DNA from: Ciborinia camelliae
Taxonomy: Eukaryota; Ascomycota; Leotiomycetes; Helotiales; Sclerotiniaceae
DNA: 64,000 nt
Reading direction: 5' to 3'
Assembly: GCA_025890175.1 (NCBI GenBank)
Contig: JANPYM010000005.1
Location: 525,779 to 589,778, forward strand
In this document: positions 1-11,261 of the stretch, one piece after another
Layout of the letters: each line of letters begins with the position of its first letter
Position numbering within the stretch: position 1 is the first letter of the stretch
Translations under genes and position numbers: made by a program
The notes under the pieces: generated by a model
The model's database searches: none
The model's input: the letters and a program-made list of their open reading frames with translations, nothing else
Told to the model about the DNA's origin: nothing

Positions 1-1019
1 TCTTTTATAGTATATCCTCAATTCTGAACCCTTTCTACTACTATGCTTCGCTATGTATCAACGGCGAATACTAATCCTTAGTTGGAGATACCTAGGTCAT
101 CCTATATCCCAACCTTCACTTCTGTGCCTGAGGGGGCGAGCAAATAGATAGATATCAAAAGATTTAAGGTAAAGGAATACAATGCCGAGAGTCCATACTA
201 TACTCCACGCTATTTCCAAGAAAAAAGATTATTGGGAAAGGGAGTAATAAAGTATTGATTGAAGAGTAAGATTTTAATTTCTCCCATTTGAAATTTTCAA
301 ATATATTGTATTTCATCCTTACAGTACCTATCAATATTAGGTTTCTGGTGGTATTCATTATGTGACAGGATTATTGAAAGAAGATTGATTGATGGTTGCT
401 AACATAAGCTAGGTACCTAGGATGAGAAGATCTCGAGTCGGGCGGTGGTTGCATCATTAATTTTGAAAGGATAAATCAGAGGAAGGGTTGTTGTCAACCG
501 GCACATTCAACGTGCAGTTTGCCTACCAGACAGTTTTTGCTTACCATTGGACAACACAACCTACTAGTCTATACACCGCAATAAACATTTAAAGACTACG
601 AAACCGAACCGGCGATGAGGAAAATGCGCATAAGTATGGGAAGAAATTCTTGGATGAAAATTGCCAACTCAAATAAGAAGGGTTTCAAGCTTGATAGGAA
701 TAGTTTTGAAAATAGGTGGAGGGAAAATGCAGAAAAGAGCAATAGATACGAGATAATTTGACTAAAAAAAGAGGCGTGTTTGATTTTTAATGGCAACCTG
801 GCCCAAGATGATGGATGCTGATGCCCGGGAAAAATGATAGAAGAGGAAATTGATGAATGGAGCTTGCAATGTGCGATGGATTCTGGGTCTTTCAGTACCT
901 TGTGAACGATGATATCATATATGGGTTTGATGTGCAAAATGACGGGAAGCTTGATGAATTTGCAAAAGCATTGCCATGAGATGAAATACTGGTTACGGTC
1001 GGAGGCTTCGGCGGTTAAG
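1..1019. other. Intergenic, left edge
   Basis: AT-rich DNA downstream of the minus-strand Qri7 gene. I see no convincing coding region; short open frames here lack family features and overlap low-complexity sequence. Confidence 0.6.
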
Positions 1020-2384
1020 CTAAATGGCTTGCTTCTTCCAGCCACCTATACCAAGTATGCCTCCCTCGGTTCTCGGGTCAATCGCCCACTTTCTGGCCGC
1101 CAGTATATCCAGTTCACTTCTCCAACCAGCTTCCCACATCTCCATGCCCGTCCATGCAATCATAGCTGCATTGTCTGTACAGAAAATTGGTGGAGGAAAT
1201 AACAACCTCATAGACTCATGCCCTCGAACATCTAAGATGGCCCTCAAGATATGCTTCAGATATTGATTCGCAGCAACGCCTCCGGAGACAACAAGCGTTT
1301 TTACTTCCTGTAGTTGAGGAGACTCAAGAGCTAGAATCACTCTAGATGCAAGGTGTTCAAATGCTACTCGCATAGTCTCTTGGGCAAGTAATCTCCTCTC
1401 CACATCATCCATTGCCGGCTTTTGTTCCATAATGCGCTTAACTTGGCTACCGAGACCAGAGTACGAAAATTCTGAATTGTAAGCCCTCAATCCCCCAGGA
1501 CCTGGACTCAAATATGGAGGTTTGATTGTCCATCCATATCTTGTCGCATTTGGGGGTTGTGCAATGCTCGTGAGAGAAGGCTCATAGTCGTAAGCAGGGT
1601 TGTTATCAGGAAATGCAAATTCTTCCATGACACGACCATACATCACGTCTGGTGCGGATTCAATCACGGAGGCTGGTAAAATATCTCGTGCAGTTTTATC
1701 AACCATATCTCCAACTGCAAGGTCAGAGGTTGTGGCTAGAATTTCATGGTCGCAAAGCTGGCGAGAATGTACAAGCATGGTATGTCCACCAGAGACCAGC
1801 AAAGAGAGAAATGGGTAGGCAGGGTCATTCTCATTATTTTTATCTCCAGGGTTGCGTCCGGCGTGGAGCGCGGACACCATTCGTGGTGTCAAAGCATGAG
1901 CTTGCATATGGTTCACACCTAGTAAAGGCACTTGCCACGCCACGGCCAGTCCTTTCGCAGTATCAATCCCAGTTATAAGATTCGCTCGCATCCCCGGACC
2001 TCGCGTAACCGTTATAAAATCCGGCTTCTTGTATAGCTCGGACCCATGATGCGATGCGAGGGCTATAGTATTCTCGAACGATGCAACAGTGGATTGTTGT
2101 CGAGGTAACGTCCGTAAAGCTTCTTCAACCAATTGCGCCAGGTTTTTCTGATGAGACTCATGTGCAGCGATCGGCCATACACCTCCGTATGATCGATTGT
2201 CCGAAGTGATTTTGGAATTGAAATGTAAGGTGGCAGAATTATTTTCATGTTTCTCTAGAATGGCAACGCTTGTATCATCGCACGAAGTCTCGATCGCCAG
2301 AGTTAAGAGAGACCGTTTGGAAGTTCGACATAAGAACTTTTTCGTGTTGTAGACACGTCTGGAGAGCAGACATAGTGACTTCAT
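1020..2384 (-). CDS. qri7: Qri7/OSGEPL1-type mitochondrial tRNA N6-threonylcarbamoyladenosine transferase
   Basis: Single-exon gene of 454 residues. The TsaD/Kae1/Qri7 family transfers threonylcarbamoyl to A37 of ANN-decoding tRNAs. The product starts with a basic, hydroxyl-rich, acid-free stretch (MKSLCLLSRRVYNTKK) typical of a mitochondrial presequence, then the ASKHA start LAIETSCDDTSVAI. The metal-binding HMQAH motif, the nucleotide-binding SGGHT motif and the C-terminal VSGGVAAN and CTDNAAMIAW motifs are all present. Length is normal for the mitochondrial paralogue (about 400-450) and too long for cytosolic Kae1. The ATG at 2384 gives the presequence directly before the conserved domain, which supports this start. 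The next gene to the right is a relic, so there is no operon-like context. Identification is firm; mitochondrial location is inferred from the N-terminus. Confidence 0.93.
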   Translation of the reverse strand: MKSLCLLSRRVYNTKKFLCRTSKRSLLTLAIETSCDDTSVAILEKHENNSATLHFNSKITSDNRSYGGVWPIAAHESHQKNLAQLVEEALRTLPRQQSTVASFENTIALASHHGSELYKKPDFITVTRGPGMRANLITGIDTAKGLAVAWQVPLLGVNHMQAHALTPRMVSALHAGRNPGDKNNENDPAYPFLSLLVSGGHTMLVHSRQLCDHEILATTSDLAVGDMVDKTARDILPASVIESAPDVMYGRVMEEFAFPDNNPAYDYEPSLTSIAQPPNATRYGWTIKPPYLSPGPGGLRAYNSEFSYSGLGSQVKRIMEQKPAMDDVERRLLAQETMRVAFEHLASRVILALESPQLQEVKTLVVSGGVAANQYLKHILRAILDVRGHESMRLLFPPPIFCTDNAAMIAWTGMEMWEAGWRSELDILAARKWAIDPRTEGGILGIGGWKKQAI

Positions 2385-3360
2385 AAAGTAGAATTCCAGT
2401 CATGAACAACCGATGTATCTGCAATTGATCATGGGAATAGCTTCTAGACAATGGCGAGAATGGAAGGAAAAATAATTCAAGGCGATAAGATGAGATTGAG
2501 CTGTTATCGTCAGCCACATCAAATTTATAATAGGGTAGCTTCAGCCACATTTCAGTCGTAGCCACGTGCAGTTCATCTTGTGGCAATCTTGGAAGGTTCA
2601 AATGACATCAAAATTTCATGATTTACATGAGGTATTTCTATTGCATCACTTATTATTATTGGCGTAATGTAACCTCGTTCATTCAGCCTCTCCAAGAGAG
2701 ATAGGCACAAGGGATACTTGGGCAGCTCTGAACTTCTCAGCTCATCTTATTATCAGTGTAGGTGAAGGATATCAACAGTGCGCGGCTTTCGATGGAGGTA
2801 AGGTGCAAAATACTGGTGCACCAGACTGTGAAATAGATCGCGGATAGAAAGAACAAACCCCATTTTGCAGGGGATTGCTCAGTGTTGACTCTATCGGCCA
2901 TCCCATCGCATCAATAAAATCGAAAGCTACCAGGAAGACTGTGGGAAAATTGGTCCAAAGCCGACCATATCTTTCAAATCAAGCAAACTCTGACTTCCTT
3001 GAAGCGCACGATGACCTGCAACAGGCGAGGGATGCCCGGGATGCCAGCGATGATGAAGGTACATTATAGACAATTCAAACAAAATCGACCGTTGTGGAAA
3101 AAAAAGATAGTTTACACAATTGAGCAAAACAGAGAGGAAATGCGTCTTGCTTGGGTCACCGACAGACATGTTCACCGGGTCCGAATTGTTGATTAGATAC
3201 CTCCACCGTTCCGATCCGATCAATCTTTCGAAGTGAAAGATGATCATGGGTTCACGGAATTCAATTGGGTAAAATGGATTGGATATGTGAGCATGCACGC
3301 TTGTTGAAATTTTATTCTCAATCTGAACAAGAATAGAAACTACTACACAGCTGACATCAT
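2385..3360. other. Intergenic between qri7 and a decayed gene
   Basis: Contains the qri7 promoter. Short open frames at 2875-3298 look non-coding. The 5' part of the neighbouring relic may extend into this stretch, but I cannot recognise it. Confidence 0.5.
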
Positions 3361-4650
3361 TTCACGACGCAATATATCGATGGGTTTGAAGAGCTTCCTT
3401 CAGCGATGGACATCTTGCGCAGACACACAGAAAGACTCATTATGTTCAGTGCTCCACTACAAGAGTTTTTATCAGAATTCCGGAAGAATTACAGATGGGA
3501 GTATCCATTCGAACATCCAAGTGGGTGGTTTCATATGGATTACTTTGGTATATGTACTTCATACACCATGTCGTTTTTGTTATGAAAGTTCCGAATTTAG
3601 AGTATTGTGTCTGACGTCGTTAATATGCGTATATTGTATTGTCTATGCGACAGCGACGAACTAATACTCTCCTTCATCTGTGTCGACAATTCACAAGCAA
3701 TTTTTGAGAAATATTGATCGAGACGCGATGGCCCTGAACGCTGGGGAGCTTATGGATAAGAATGGAAATAAAGACTGGCTAGGACCTCTTCTGGAATAAT
3801 TCGGTCCATATTTACAAGCACAAATTGCGGATCTGGCTAACTTACTTGAGGTCTACGATAGTTTCTTTCACTTTCGCCGCCCACAGATCACATTTAACTC
3901 TCATTTTCTTTTCGTGGCCGTATTTCTACTTAGTGCATGTGCATCGATAGGGTTTACTGTGAATGTATTCTGGTTCGTGATGGACTTGTTTTCTGGCTGC
4001 TTGCTTGTTTCGTCGCCTAAGTGGGCATTTTGGGATTTACTCACATATCCAGAATAGTCTCTTCAATGTCTTCAAGACCGTGGATTTTCAGCCTTGGAAG
4101 AAATTAACGCACATGCATCGGAGATTTTACATGTCGGAAGTACCTAATTGGTGGCGCGAACAGTAGACTACGATACAAATAGTTCAATACCGAATGTGCA
4201 AACCATTAGTTCGGAAAATTTTGATGGGGGAGACGGTGATAGTTTTATCATTCGGTTGCACTTTCCATCAAATTCTGGGATACCTCATAATCTCCACAGA
4301 CAATTTTGAACCTTCTGTTCCTAAAATTCTGCCCTGCGGATCATTTTATAACCCGTGCAGCGAACTAGTTGAGATGTCAAAACGGCAGACAGAAGATTTT
4401 CTACTAGCCCCTTTGCCGAAAAGGGCGCTGGAAAAAGAAAAACTAGAATTAAAATTTCGCGGGGAAACGGGTACCATGGGACAAAATGGACATGCGGTCG
4501 TGCTGCTAGAAAACATGACAGGAGGGGACAAAGCATTCAATAGTATCATAGGCTTTAGTGGAGTAATATGGCAGTGCTTACAAAAGAAATCGGGAAAACT
4601 TACTGGTATAGGAATGGGACTACAGTATCCAACGCGCCCTAGGACAATTT
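3361..4650 (+). pseudogene. Decayed gene for a multi-pass membrane protein, DUF3292-like
   Basis: Protein-like segments appear in order but in different frames. Frame 3361-3582 reads ELPSAMDILRRHTERL, then a hydrophobic stretch, and stops with TGA at 3583. Near 3740 the frame shifts within GAGCTTATGGA (PERWGAYG in one frame, GELMDKNGNKDW in the next). A TAA at 3797-3799 interrupts LGPLLE/FGPYLQAQIADL, and a TAG at 4055-4057 interrupts the segment after SPKWAFWDLLTYPE. After another shift, 4215-4610 reads SFGCTFHQILGYLIIST, ELVEMSKRQTE and DKAFNSIIGFSG. From memory this order and these motifs resemble a conserved fungal family of unknown function (DUF3292). Both internal stops fit single C-to-T or G-to-A changes (CAA to TAA, TGG to TAG), as repeat-induced point mutation would give. 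That the gene is broken is clear; the family name is less certain. Confidence 0.65.
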
Positions 4651-5706
4651 ACACACTAAGGAACGTGGCATTAGGACTTCGACTAACGATGACCCGCGGG
4701 ATAGTTTTTTCGCGATATTACCCCCCTTTCCTATTTTTGACTACACTAGTACTCATTACCGACTCCTATTACACGGATTATTTCTATTACTACTTTATTG
4801 CTCTCAAGAATTTACCACCTGTCGGCTATACAGTGCCACACAGACCTACACATGTTGTTGGGGATATAGTGATTGAGCTGAATAATACTCTAGCAATCTG
4901 ATGCTTGGTAGGCTTCGACGAGTGCCAATCAAGCAAATGATTACTATCTTGTTTGGAATTAATTTGGCCAATAATGTGACCTACTTAACAAGGAACAATA
5001 TAGGGATCTGGCCATCGGATAAGTTGGCCCGTGTGCTATGATATTTTAAATTGCACAATCTGTCGCAGTGTTGCCTTATCAAAAGCGAGCGAGCCAGCCG
5101 TTCTCCAAAAAATACTCTAAGTGAAGATCAGATCCAGAGATTTCTATTTCTTCCAATGTTCTTCCTTGTAGTTTCCTTGTAGCCCTGCGCAAATGTCCTA
5201 CCGCAGCGGCGCAATTTGGACCCATAGCTTGAGCGATCTACCTCACTATGCCTACTATTGGTTAGGTTTAATCTAAATCTGAACCTAAAACTACCTGCCG
5301 AGGTAGCACAAAGCGAATATCTTGGTAAGCTAAGCCTATAACAAATTGAGGAATACGAATTCTACCTCCGACCACTTCAGCACTGTTGCTGACGGTACGG
5401 AGTACTGTACCGATATTCCACAAGATTGAAATTTATATTAGAATTTACTGTTTTAAGTATATGATTTCAGTCATTAATACCGGCAACTTCGAAACGAGAG
5501 CGAGCCCGTCAAAAATGGCCAATGAAATTCAAAATCTCAATTTTAATACCAGCCGTGTCGTGAGCAGGTCTGAGGGGCAACATTCCAATAGTTTGGAGGG
5601 TTAAAATATCACAACATAACATAAGAGTACCGATCTCCACCTTCTATTCATTTTTTCTTCAGAAAGGTTGGTTACATCTTTTCATTTTCACTCTTCCCAA
5701 TTCAAC
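4651..5706. other. Intergenic; promoter of the ankyrin gene
   Basis: The open frame from the relic runs on to 4901 but the protein loses resemblance to the family after about 4610. The remainder is the likely 5' region of the ankyrin-repeat gene; no further gene is seen. Confidence 0.5.
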
Positions 5707-8700
5707 ATGAACACACAGGCCGCTGCGTTGCCCAGGCAAAGGACTGAGGCTGCTGAATACTCATTTGCCGAAGCTCTCTCACTGGGCTCCAAGGACTCTT
5801 TTCAGCTCTTATCGAAGGGGGAAGTCGGCCTACCGCCATCTCCCAATAGTCCAACGTTTACACGTAGCCCAAGTTCAAATCACAACGCCTATAACATCTT
5901 TCCTGAAAGAACACTGGCTGAAAAAACACTCCCCGATAGGACAATTCCCGAAAGATCGATCCCGAGGAATCTTGCGATACACCCGCAGCAGCAACGGCAA
6001 AAACAACGGCAAATTATGGCACCGCCAACGCCGAAATCAGGCAATTTCTCAAAAGCTCAAACACAATGTATGCAGCTTTGTCTGAAGACAACAGCGCTCA
6101 GTGACCGCATTTCGGTTCGCGTTTTGGATTACCTAACAGCCGTGAAAGAACTTCCCCAAGGGTTCGAAGCTCTAGCCCACGACTTCCTTGACACATGCCA
6201 TATCCTTTTTTCCATTGAAGCAGGACTCGAGGAAAGCAGTCATCATGTGCAAAACTTCCCCCCAGAAATGATCACTGAACTCGATCATAAATTTCGAGCA
6301 ACACAAGCCAACTTCCAAGTGTTTTATCAACTACTTGCCAAATTCATCCAACATGATGCGGGAAAAGTGGGTCATTTCAAGAGAGGCTGGGGGAAGATCT
6401 TTAGTAATACTACCAACGATATTAAAAGGATAGCTGGCACACTAAGGAAAACACGCGAAGATTTGAGGATGAGCGCCTTAGTCTTTCAATGGAGTCTGGG
6501 CAATGATAAGATTGAGAAGGAGTTGGGTATAGGCTATCTCGGTTTGGCTGCAGCATTGAATAGAATGGACGAAAAGGCTGGGCGCAAAAGCACCAAGACT
6601 TCGCTCAGCTCACATTCATCTATAATGGGCGATGCTGTTAGCCATGGTACTGTTCAACCACAGCAGGTGCCGATTCAGCATTCCCCTCTTCCGCCTTTGC
6701 CGACTTCCACACGGTCTAGTAGAACGTCTGCTCGTCAGCAGCAGGAGTCCTGGGAGGATATAGAATCGTCTAGAGATTCTTCATTGCTTCTTGGCTCGAA
6801 CCATCAACGCCATAATACGAATACTACATCAGGTATTTCTATGGGGTCACAAACCGCCACCCTCAGTTCTGGCGATAAACATTATACGGACATAATCAAT
6901 TCATTTGAAAACCATCGTATCAATCACCATTTCGATGATACCCTATCTCATACTGAAACTATTGAATCCGGCAGTCTGATCAAAGATGTCGAGGGAATGA
7001 TAATAAATCCTACCCAGGCAATTAGACTCAGTGTGGATCCATCCATCATGCCTCGCTGGAGACCTCGAGGCAATGCCGGCTCCGATACTGGAGCCATGAA
7101 AGCTGCTCTAATTTCTGCTATCCGCGATAAAAATCACAAAGCAGTGGAGAAATTGCTGGATGGTGGTGTACCAGCGAACACAGGTTCAGAAATTAATGCA
7201 CTTAAAGAGGCTATTTTTGCTCACGATGCAGAGAGTGTACGACTATTACTTACATTTGGCGCCAATCCAAACGACAATGATAGAGACGGAATCACACCCT
7301 TAAGAGCTGCTGTTGACAAATCATTCTTGGCTGGAGCTACCACACTTCTAAAGTATGGCGCTGACCCTAATCTTGTTGCTGGTATGGATATGGAATCCCC
7401 TCTTGCGGCATCTGTAATGGGGAATATGGTTGGCTTCTCTCATCTTTTCTTAATTTACAATGGCGATGCTAACCATATCACTTCGAACGGTAACACACTT
7501 CTCATCAGTGCTATCAGCAAAAAGACATCTAAGAAATTCATGGATTTGCTTCTCAAATACGGGGCAAATCCCAATGCTAAAAGTAAAGACGGAAAGACGG
7601 CGCTATTTGAGGCTATTACGTGTGGAAGAGCAGACATTGTCTCCGCCCTACTGGAATATGGAGCAGACCCCAATCTTCCGGGCCCAAAACATATGCTTTG
7701 GCCTGCCACATACCAGACCGCTTGTCTAGAATATCTTCTTACTCATGGTGCAGACCCCAAAAAGTGCCCGGGGATTATGGAGCTTGCGACGAGTATCAAC
7801 AATTTCGAATCAGTTCGCACTCTTCTCAAAGCAGGTGTTGATCCCAACGCCAAGAAAGATGGCGTGTACACACCATTATGTACATCAATTCGAGACGACC
7901 GAGCAGATATCTTTCAACTCCTCCTCAGCAACAAGGCCGATCCAAATACCATGGCAAGCGAATATCCCGCCTGGAAATGTGTGACCCATAACCGAGTCCA
8001 CTTTCTTCCCGCTCTCGTCGCTGCAGGAGCAGATATCCACAACCCCAAAGGCATCGCCGAGATGGCAGTGAGCTGCAATAACATGGAAGCTCTCAACTGG
8101 CTCTTAGACCAAGGCGTAAATCCCAACGACAAAAGCTCCAAAGGAATGACCCCTCTCACAACCGCCATCCGCGAAGAACGTCTCGAAATGATCGATCTTC
8201 TTCTCCTCCGTGGTGCAGACGTTAATGTCCGAGGACAAGACTGGCCCGTCTGCATGGCGGTCCGCAGTCCGCAAATCCTCAAACGCATTCTCTCGGTTCT
8301 ACCCGAACCTCGCGCTTACAAGGGAGTTTTGGAAATGGCCGTCCACGCCAATCAAATCGAATCGGTCAAACTTCTCCTCGCCGCAGGCGTCTCAGTCGAA
8401 GATAAAAACGGGGGTGTCTTCTCACCCCTCACGACAGCCATCCGCGAAGACCGCAAGGAAATCGTCACCTACCTGCTCGATTTCGCAGGTGCCGATATCA
8501 ACGCGCCAGGCGAGCATTTACCTATCGTGAAAGCGCTCCGTCGCTATCAAGGCGGCGATACGGAAGTCATCGAACTTCTTCTAGATCGTGGTGCGGATCC
8601 GAATAAAATGTATCGAGGCTGGAATGCTATCATGCAAGCGATCGAGAATGGGGATGCGGAAATCCTCAAGATAATTGCGGCGAAAGCGGGCGTTAATCTT

Positions 8701-8799
8701 GAGGCGAAAGATGAGATGGGTAGGACGGTTAGTGATGTGGCGGCTTCTAGGGGCTGGAATGAGGCCGTTACTATTTTGCATGATAATATGTCTTTGTGA
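5707..8799 (+). CDS. Large ankyrin-repeat protein with a fungal helical N-terminal domain
   Basis: Intronless gene encoding 1030 residues from the ATG at 5707, the first ATG in the frame. Residues ~1-110 are disordered, with a repeated [LR]xEKTLPDRTIPERSIP-like stretch. Residues ~115-270 are helical (LSDRISVRVLDYLTAVKELPQGF...), resembling the N-terminal domains of fungal STAND-type and NACHT-ankyrin proteins, but no NTPase domain follows. Residues ~270-460 are low-complexity linker with an EDIESSRDSS-like stretch. From ~464 to the end there are roughly 15 ankyrin repeats with LLLxxGADPN, LLLxxGANPN and TPLTTAIREER signatures. Some repeats are abnormally short, lacking the TPL start (the AEMAVSCNNMEALNWLLDQG type). 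Such repeats mediate protein binding; the partner cannot be deduced. Codon use shifts to more C-ending codons in the last ~900 bases. No signal peptide or membrane segment is seen. Confidence 0.9.
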   Translation: MNTQAAALPRQRTEAAEYSFAEALSLGSKDSFQLLSKGEVGLPPSPNSPTFTRSPSSNHNAYNIFPERTLAEKTLPDRTIPERSIPRNLAIHPQQQRQKQRQIMAPPTPKSGNFSKAQTQCMQLCLKTTALSDRISVRVLDYLTAVKELPQGFEALAHDFLDTCHILFSIEAGLEESSHHVQNFPPEMITELDHKFRATQANFQVFYQLLAKFIQHDAGKVGHFKRGWGKIFSNTTNDIKRIAGTLRKTREDLRMSALVFQWSLGNDKIEKELGIGYLGLAAALNRMDEKAGRKSTKTSLSSHSSIMGDAVSHGTVQPQQVPIQHSPLPPLPTSTRSSRTSARQQQESWEDIESSRDSSLLLGSNHQRHNTNTTSGISMGSQTATLSSGDKHYTDIINSFENHRINHHFDDTLSHTETIESGSLIKDVEGMIINPTQAIRLSVDPSIMPRWRPRGNAGSDTGAMKAALISAIRDKNHKAVEKLLDGGVPANTGSEINALKEAIFAHDAESVRLLLTFGANPNDNDRDGITPLRAAVDKSFLAGATTLLKYGADPNLVAGMDMESPLAASVMGNMVGFSHLFLIYNGDANHITSNGNTLLISAISKKTSKKFMDLLLKYGANPNAKSKDGKTALFEAITCGRADIVSALLEYGADPNLPGPKHMLWPATYQTACLEYLLTHGADPKKCPGIMELATSINNFESVRTLLKAGVDPNAKKDGVYTPLCTSIRDDRADIFQLLLSNKADPNTMASEYPAWKCVTHNRVHFLPALVAAGADIHNPKGIAEMAVSCNNMEALNWLLDQGVNPNDKSSKGMTPLTTAIREERLEMIDLLLLRGADVNVRGQDWPVCMAVRSPQILKRILSVLPEPRAYKGVLEMAVHANQIESVKLLLAAGVSVEDKNGGVFSPLTTAIREDRKEIVTYLLDFAGADINAPGEHLPIVKALRRYQGGDTEVIELLLDRGADPNKMYRGWNAIMQAIENGDAEILKIIAAKAGVNLEAKDEMGRTVSDVAASRGWNEAVTILHDNMSL

Positions 8800-11261
8800 G
8801 ATTTTTCTTTTGTTGGGGGGACCGGGAGGAGGGGCTGGTTGTTGGTTGGTTTTCTTTTCAATACCTAGGCGTTTGGTTTGGAACTTGGCGGTAATGAGAC
8901 TCTGGTCAGTGAGGGTAATATGCACTAGGTCCTAGATGGTTCAAGAAAAGCTGGGGGTAGGTAGGCTCGAGTGTGATTGCGAAGATTACATTAATTACCC
9001 ATTTATATCAATGGCTATTCGTTATATTCGTTACATTTAGTATATCCATTCATAATATCCTACATAATTTTCCATAAACTCTTTATTCTCTATCATTCGT
9101 TCAAAATTAACATCAAATCAATGAATCAAATGTATACTCAAATATCCTCCTCTCCTTGCCTTGCAAATAACTACATAGAATCTTCAAATTGAACTGAAAA
9201 CAGTTGAAACCCACAATCCCCTCAATTATAGTATCTCGTATATAGGCTCGTGTACAATATACAAGCATCCCATCGCTTATATATATCCCATCCCATCCCA
9301 TCCCATCCCTTGTATCCCATCCCATATATCCGTTCCCTTTCCTTCCTTTTTCCTTGCCTTCAACCATGGTTCATGGTTCATGATTCATATATAACAAATA
9401 ATAAGACTGATTAACAGATAGATCTCCACTCATCTCATCTCCGGAATAGTATCTGAACCGCAAGTGTAATAATATTGTTTTGTGGTCCCTAGATCGGACC
9501 AATGGAACGAAACTGGACCGGACTGGGCTGGAGAAATGGAAGGTATTTGGGTAGGTGTGTAGGGTGTATCTAGATGGCGGTTTTGATTGGGAGAGGGAAG
9601 GGCCTAGGCAGGCTCATTTAACACTTTGACTAGGTGATGGATACTCTCTGCCTTAATAAGTCTGAAATGGGAAGTTTCTTTTTTTAGTCTTTGTTTTTTA
9701 CGAGAGGTTAGTGATTTAGGTATGAAGCGTGAGAAGAGGAGATGGGAGGGATAATTTGGTTGTATATCTGATCTAGATAGATAGATGTTTTTGTATTGGA
9801 ACATATAACTTCAGGTCTAAATTTTACTGCAATGCCAAGAGGGGTAACCTAACCTATACAGTCACATATGGTGATCCGTTACCTTTACTTCTTTTTCTGT
9901 TCTGCTACTGGATAAATTGTATGCATTGTGCAAGCCAGTTGTGGTGGTACAGAATGTAGGGACTTAGTTATAACACCTAGAAAGTAGTCCTTCTCAACTA
10001 GAGAATAAGAAGATTTAGAAAGAAATTGCCTGAACTCGTTCATGCACGTTATAAAATTCTTAAGTTGGGGAATGAATATAGGTAAACAACTCTTAAGTAA
10101 TAGCAAGTACACAAGGATAAGCAAATTCTTAGAGTTATTTCCAATACAGGAATCACTAACCGGAGGGATAATCAGAGGACTACTTGAAGTACCACAGGGT
10201 AATCCATCTAGATGCTCTTTCAGAGCTTCAAAGATACCAGATGCTGGCACAAGCTACAGAAAATCACAATCCTTTTTATACGCGATGATAAATTTGGCAA
10301 GGAAAAGAACATCAATGTCGCCATATAGCCTTTTGATACGATAGAAATGAGCGAGCCTTCAAGTTAGGGCTGATATCTAATAACATTCTCACTAGGACTG
10401 TTAAGTCATATATTTGCGATAGATTTTTTTATTAGGCGTCTCTGCCATCTTCTTCCGTCACGACGTACGATAGATTGGACAAGACAAAAATAACATCGGG
10501 TTTAGTTTTGTATTCTATACCCTCGTCGCCATGATATATTAAGTAATATGTTATAAATGATTCTAAGTACACGAACTAGCTTAGTCATCGAGATAAGTCC
10601 GATAGATTCCATAGAACTTAGCTCTCTAGTCACAACAATACAACGTAATGTTCAATACGGTATAGTATAGAACTATTGATCAAAGCGAGGCAGACTACGG
10701 GTGAAACCTAAAGAATTACAAGCGAAATTCATGGAAACACTCACCAAATGCTTAGGAGAAATCGTTTAATAGGTAGTGAGATGCTTGGCATGTCTGAACC
10801 TTCCATTCTATTCTAGAACTAAGTATTGACTTCCCCTTGAAATCTGTTAGTACAGTAGTAAATTAGTTCTTATTCCTAAATTTCCAAAGGACCTTTTCCT
10901 CTTCAACATCACAATCGATACATTCAAGATCTATTAGCATCATAACTTCACCAGGTTGCGAGCGCGGATACACATCCTCAGGGTTTGCGACGACTTGCTA
11001 CACTCTCCTAATTTGACATTTCGTTATTTTCAAGTTTCCCAGATTACGCATCTTCGGACATTTCGGTCACGGGCGACAACGAAGTATTAGCATCATAGAC
11101 TGATAGAGCCCATCATATCACAATAGAAGCACTTTTGGTGTCTTGGGTATTGACTTAGGGAACAGTTTGCTCTCCCGGTAGCGTTTTGCGGAGAAGATAC
11201 TTCATGATTTTACGATACGAATCCTAAAAACGCCCAGAAAAACCAGCACCAAATCTACAAG
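8800..11261. other. 2.4-kb AT-rich intergenic region
   Basis: Low-complexity sequence with pyrimidine-rich tracts and a CCCAT microsatellite. Open frames at 9885-10344 on both strands overlap one another and have no recognisable content. It marks the left boundary of the accessory island. I see no gene. Confidence 0.5.
9286..9325. repeat. CCCAT microsatellite
   Basis: Five-base unit repeated about five times, a short interruption, then two more units. It does not match a TTAGGG-type telomere repeat. Confidence 0.85.

Noticed and set aside
9885..10344. Overlapping ~100-codon frames on both strands
   Set aside because: Neither has a recognisable domain or clear promoter context.
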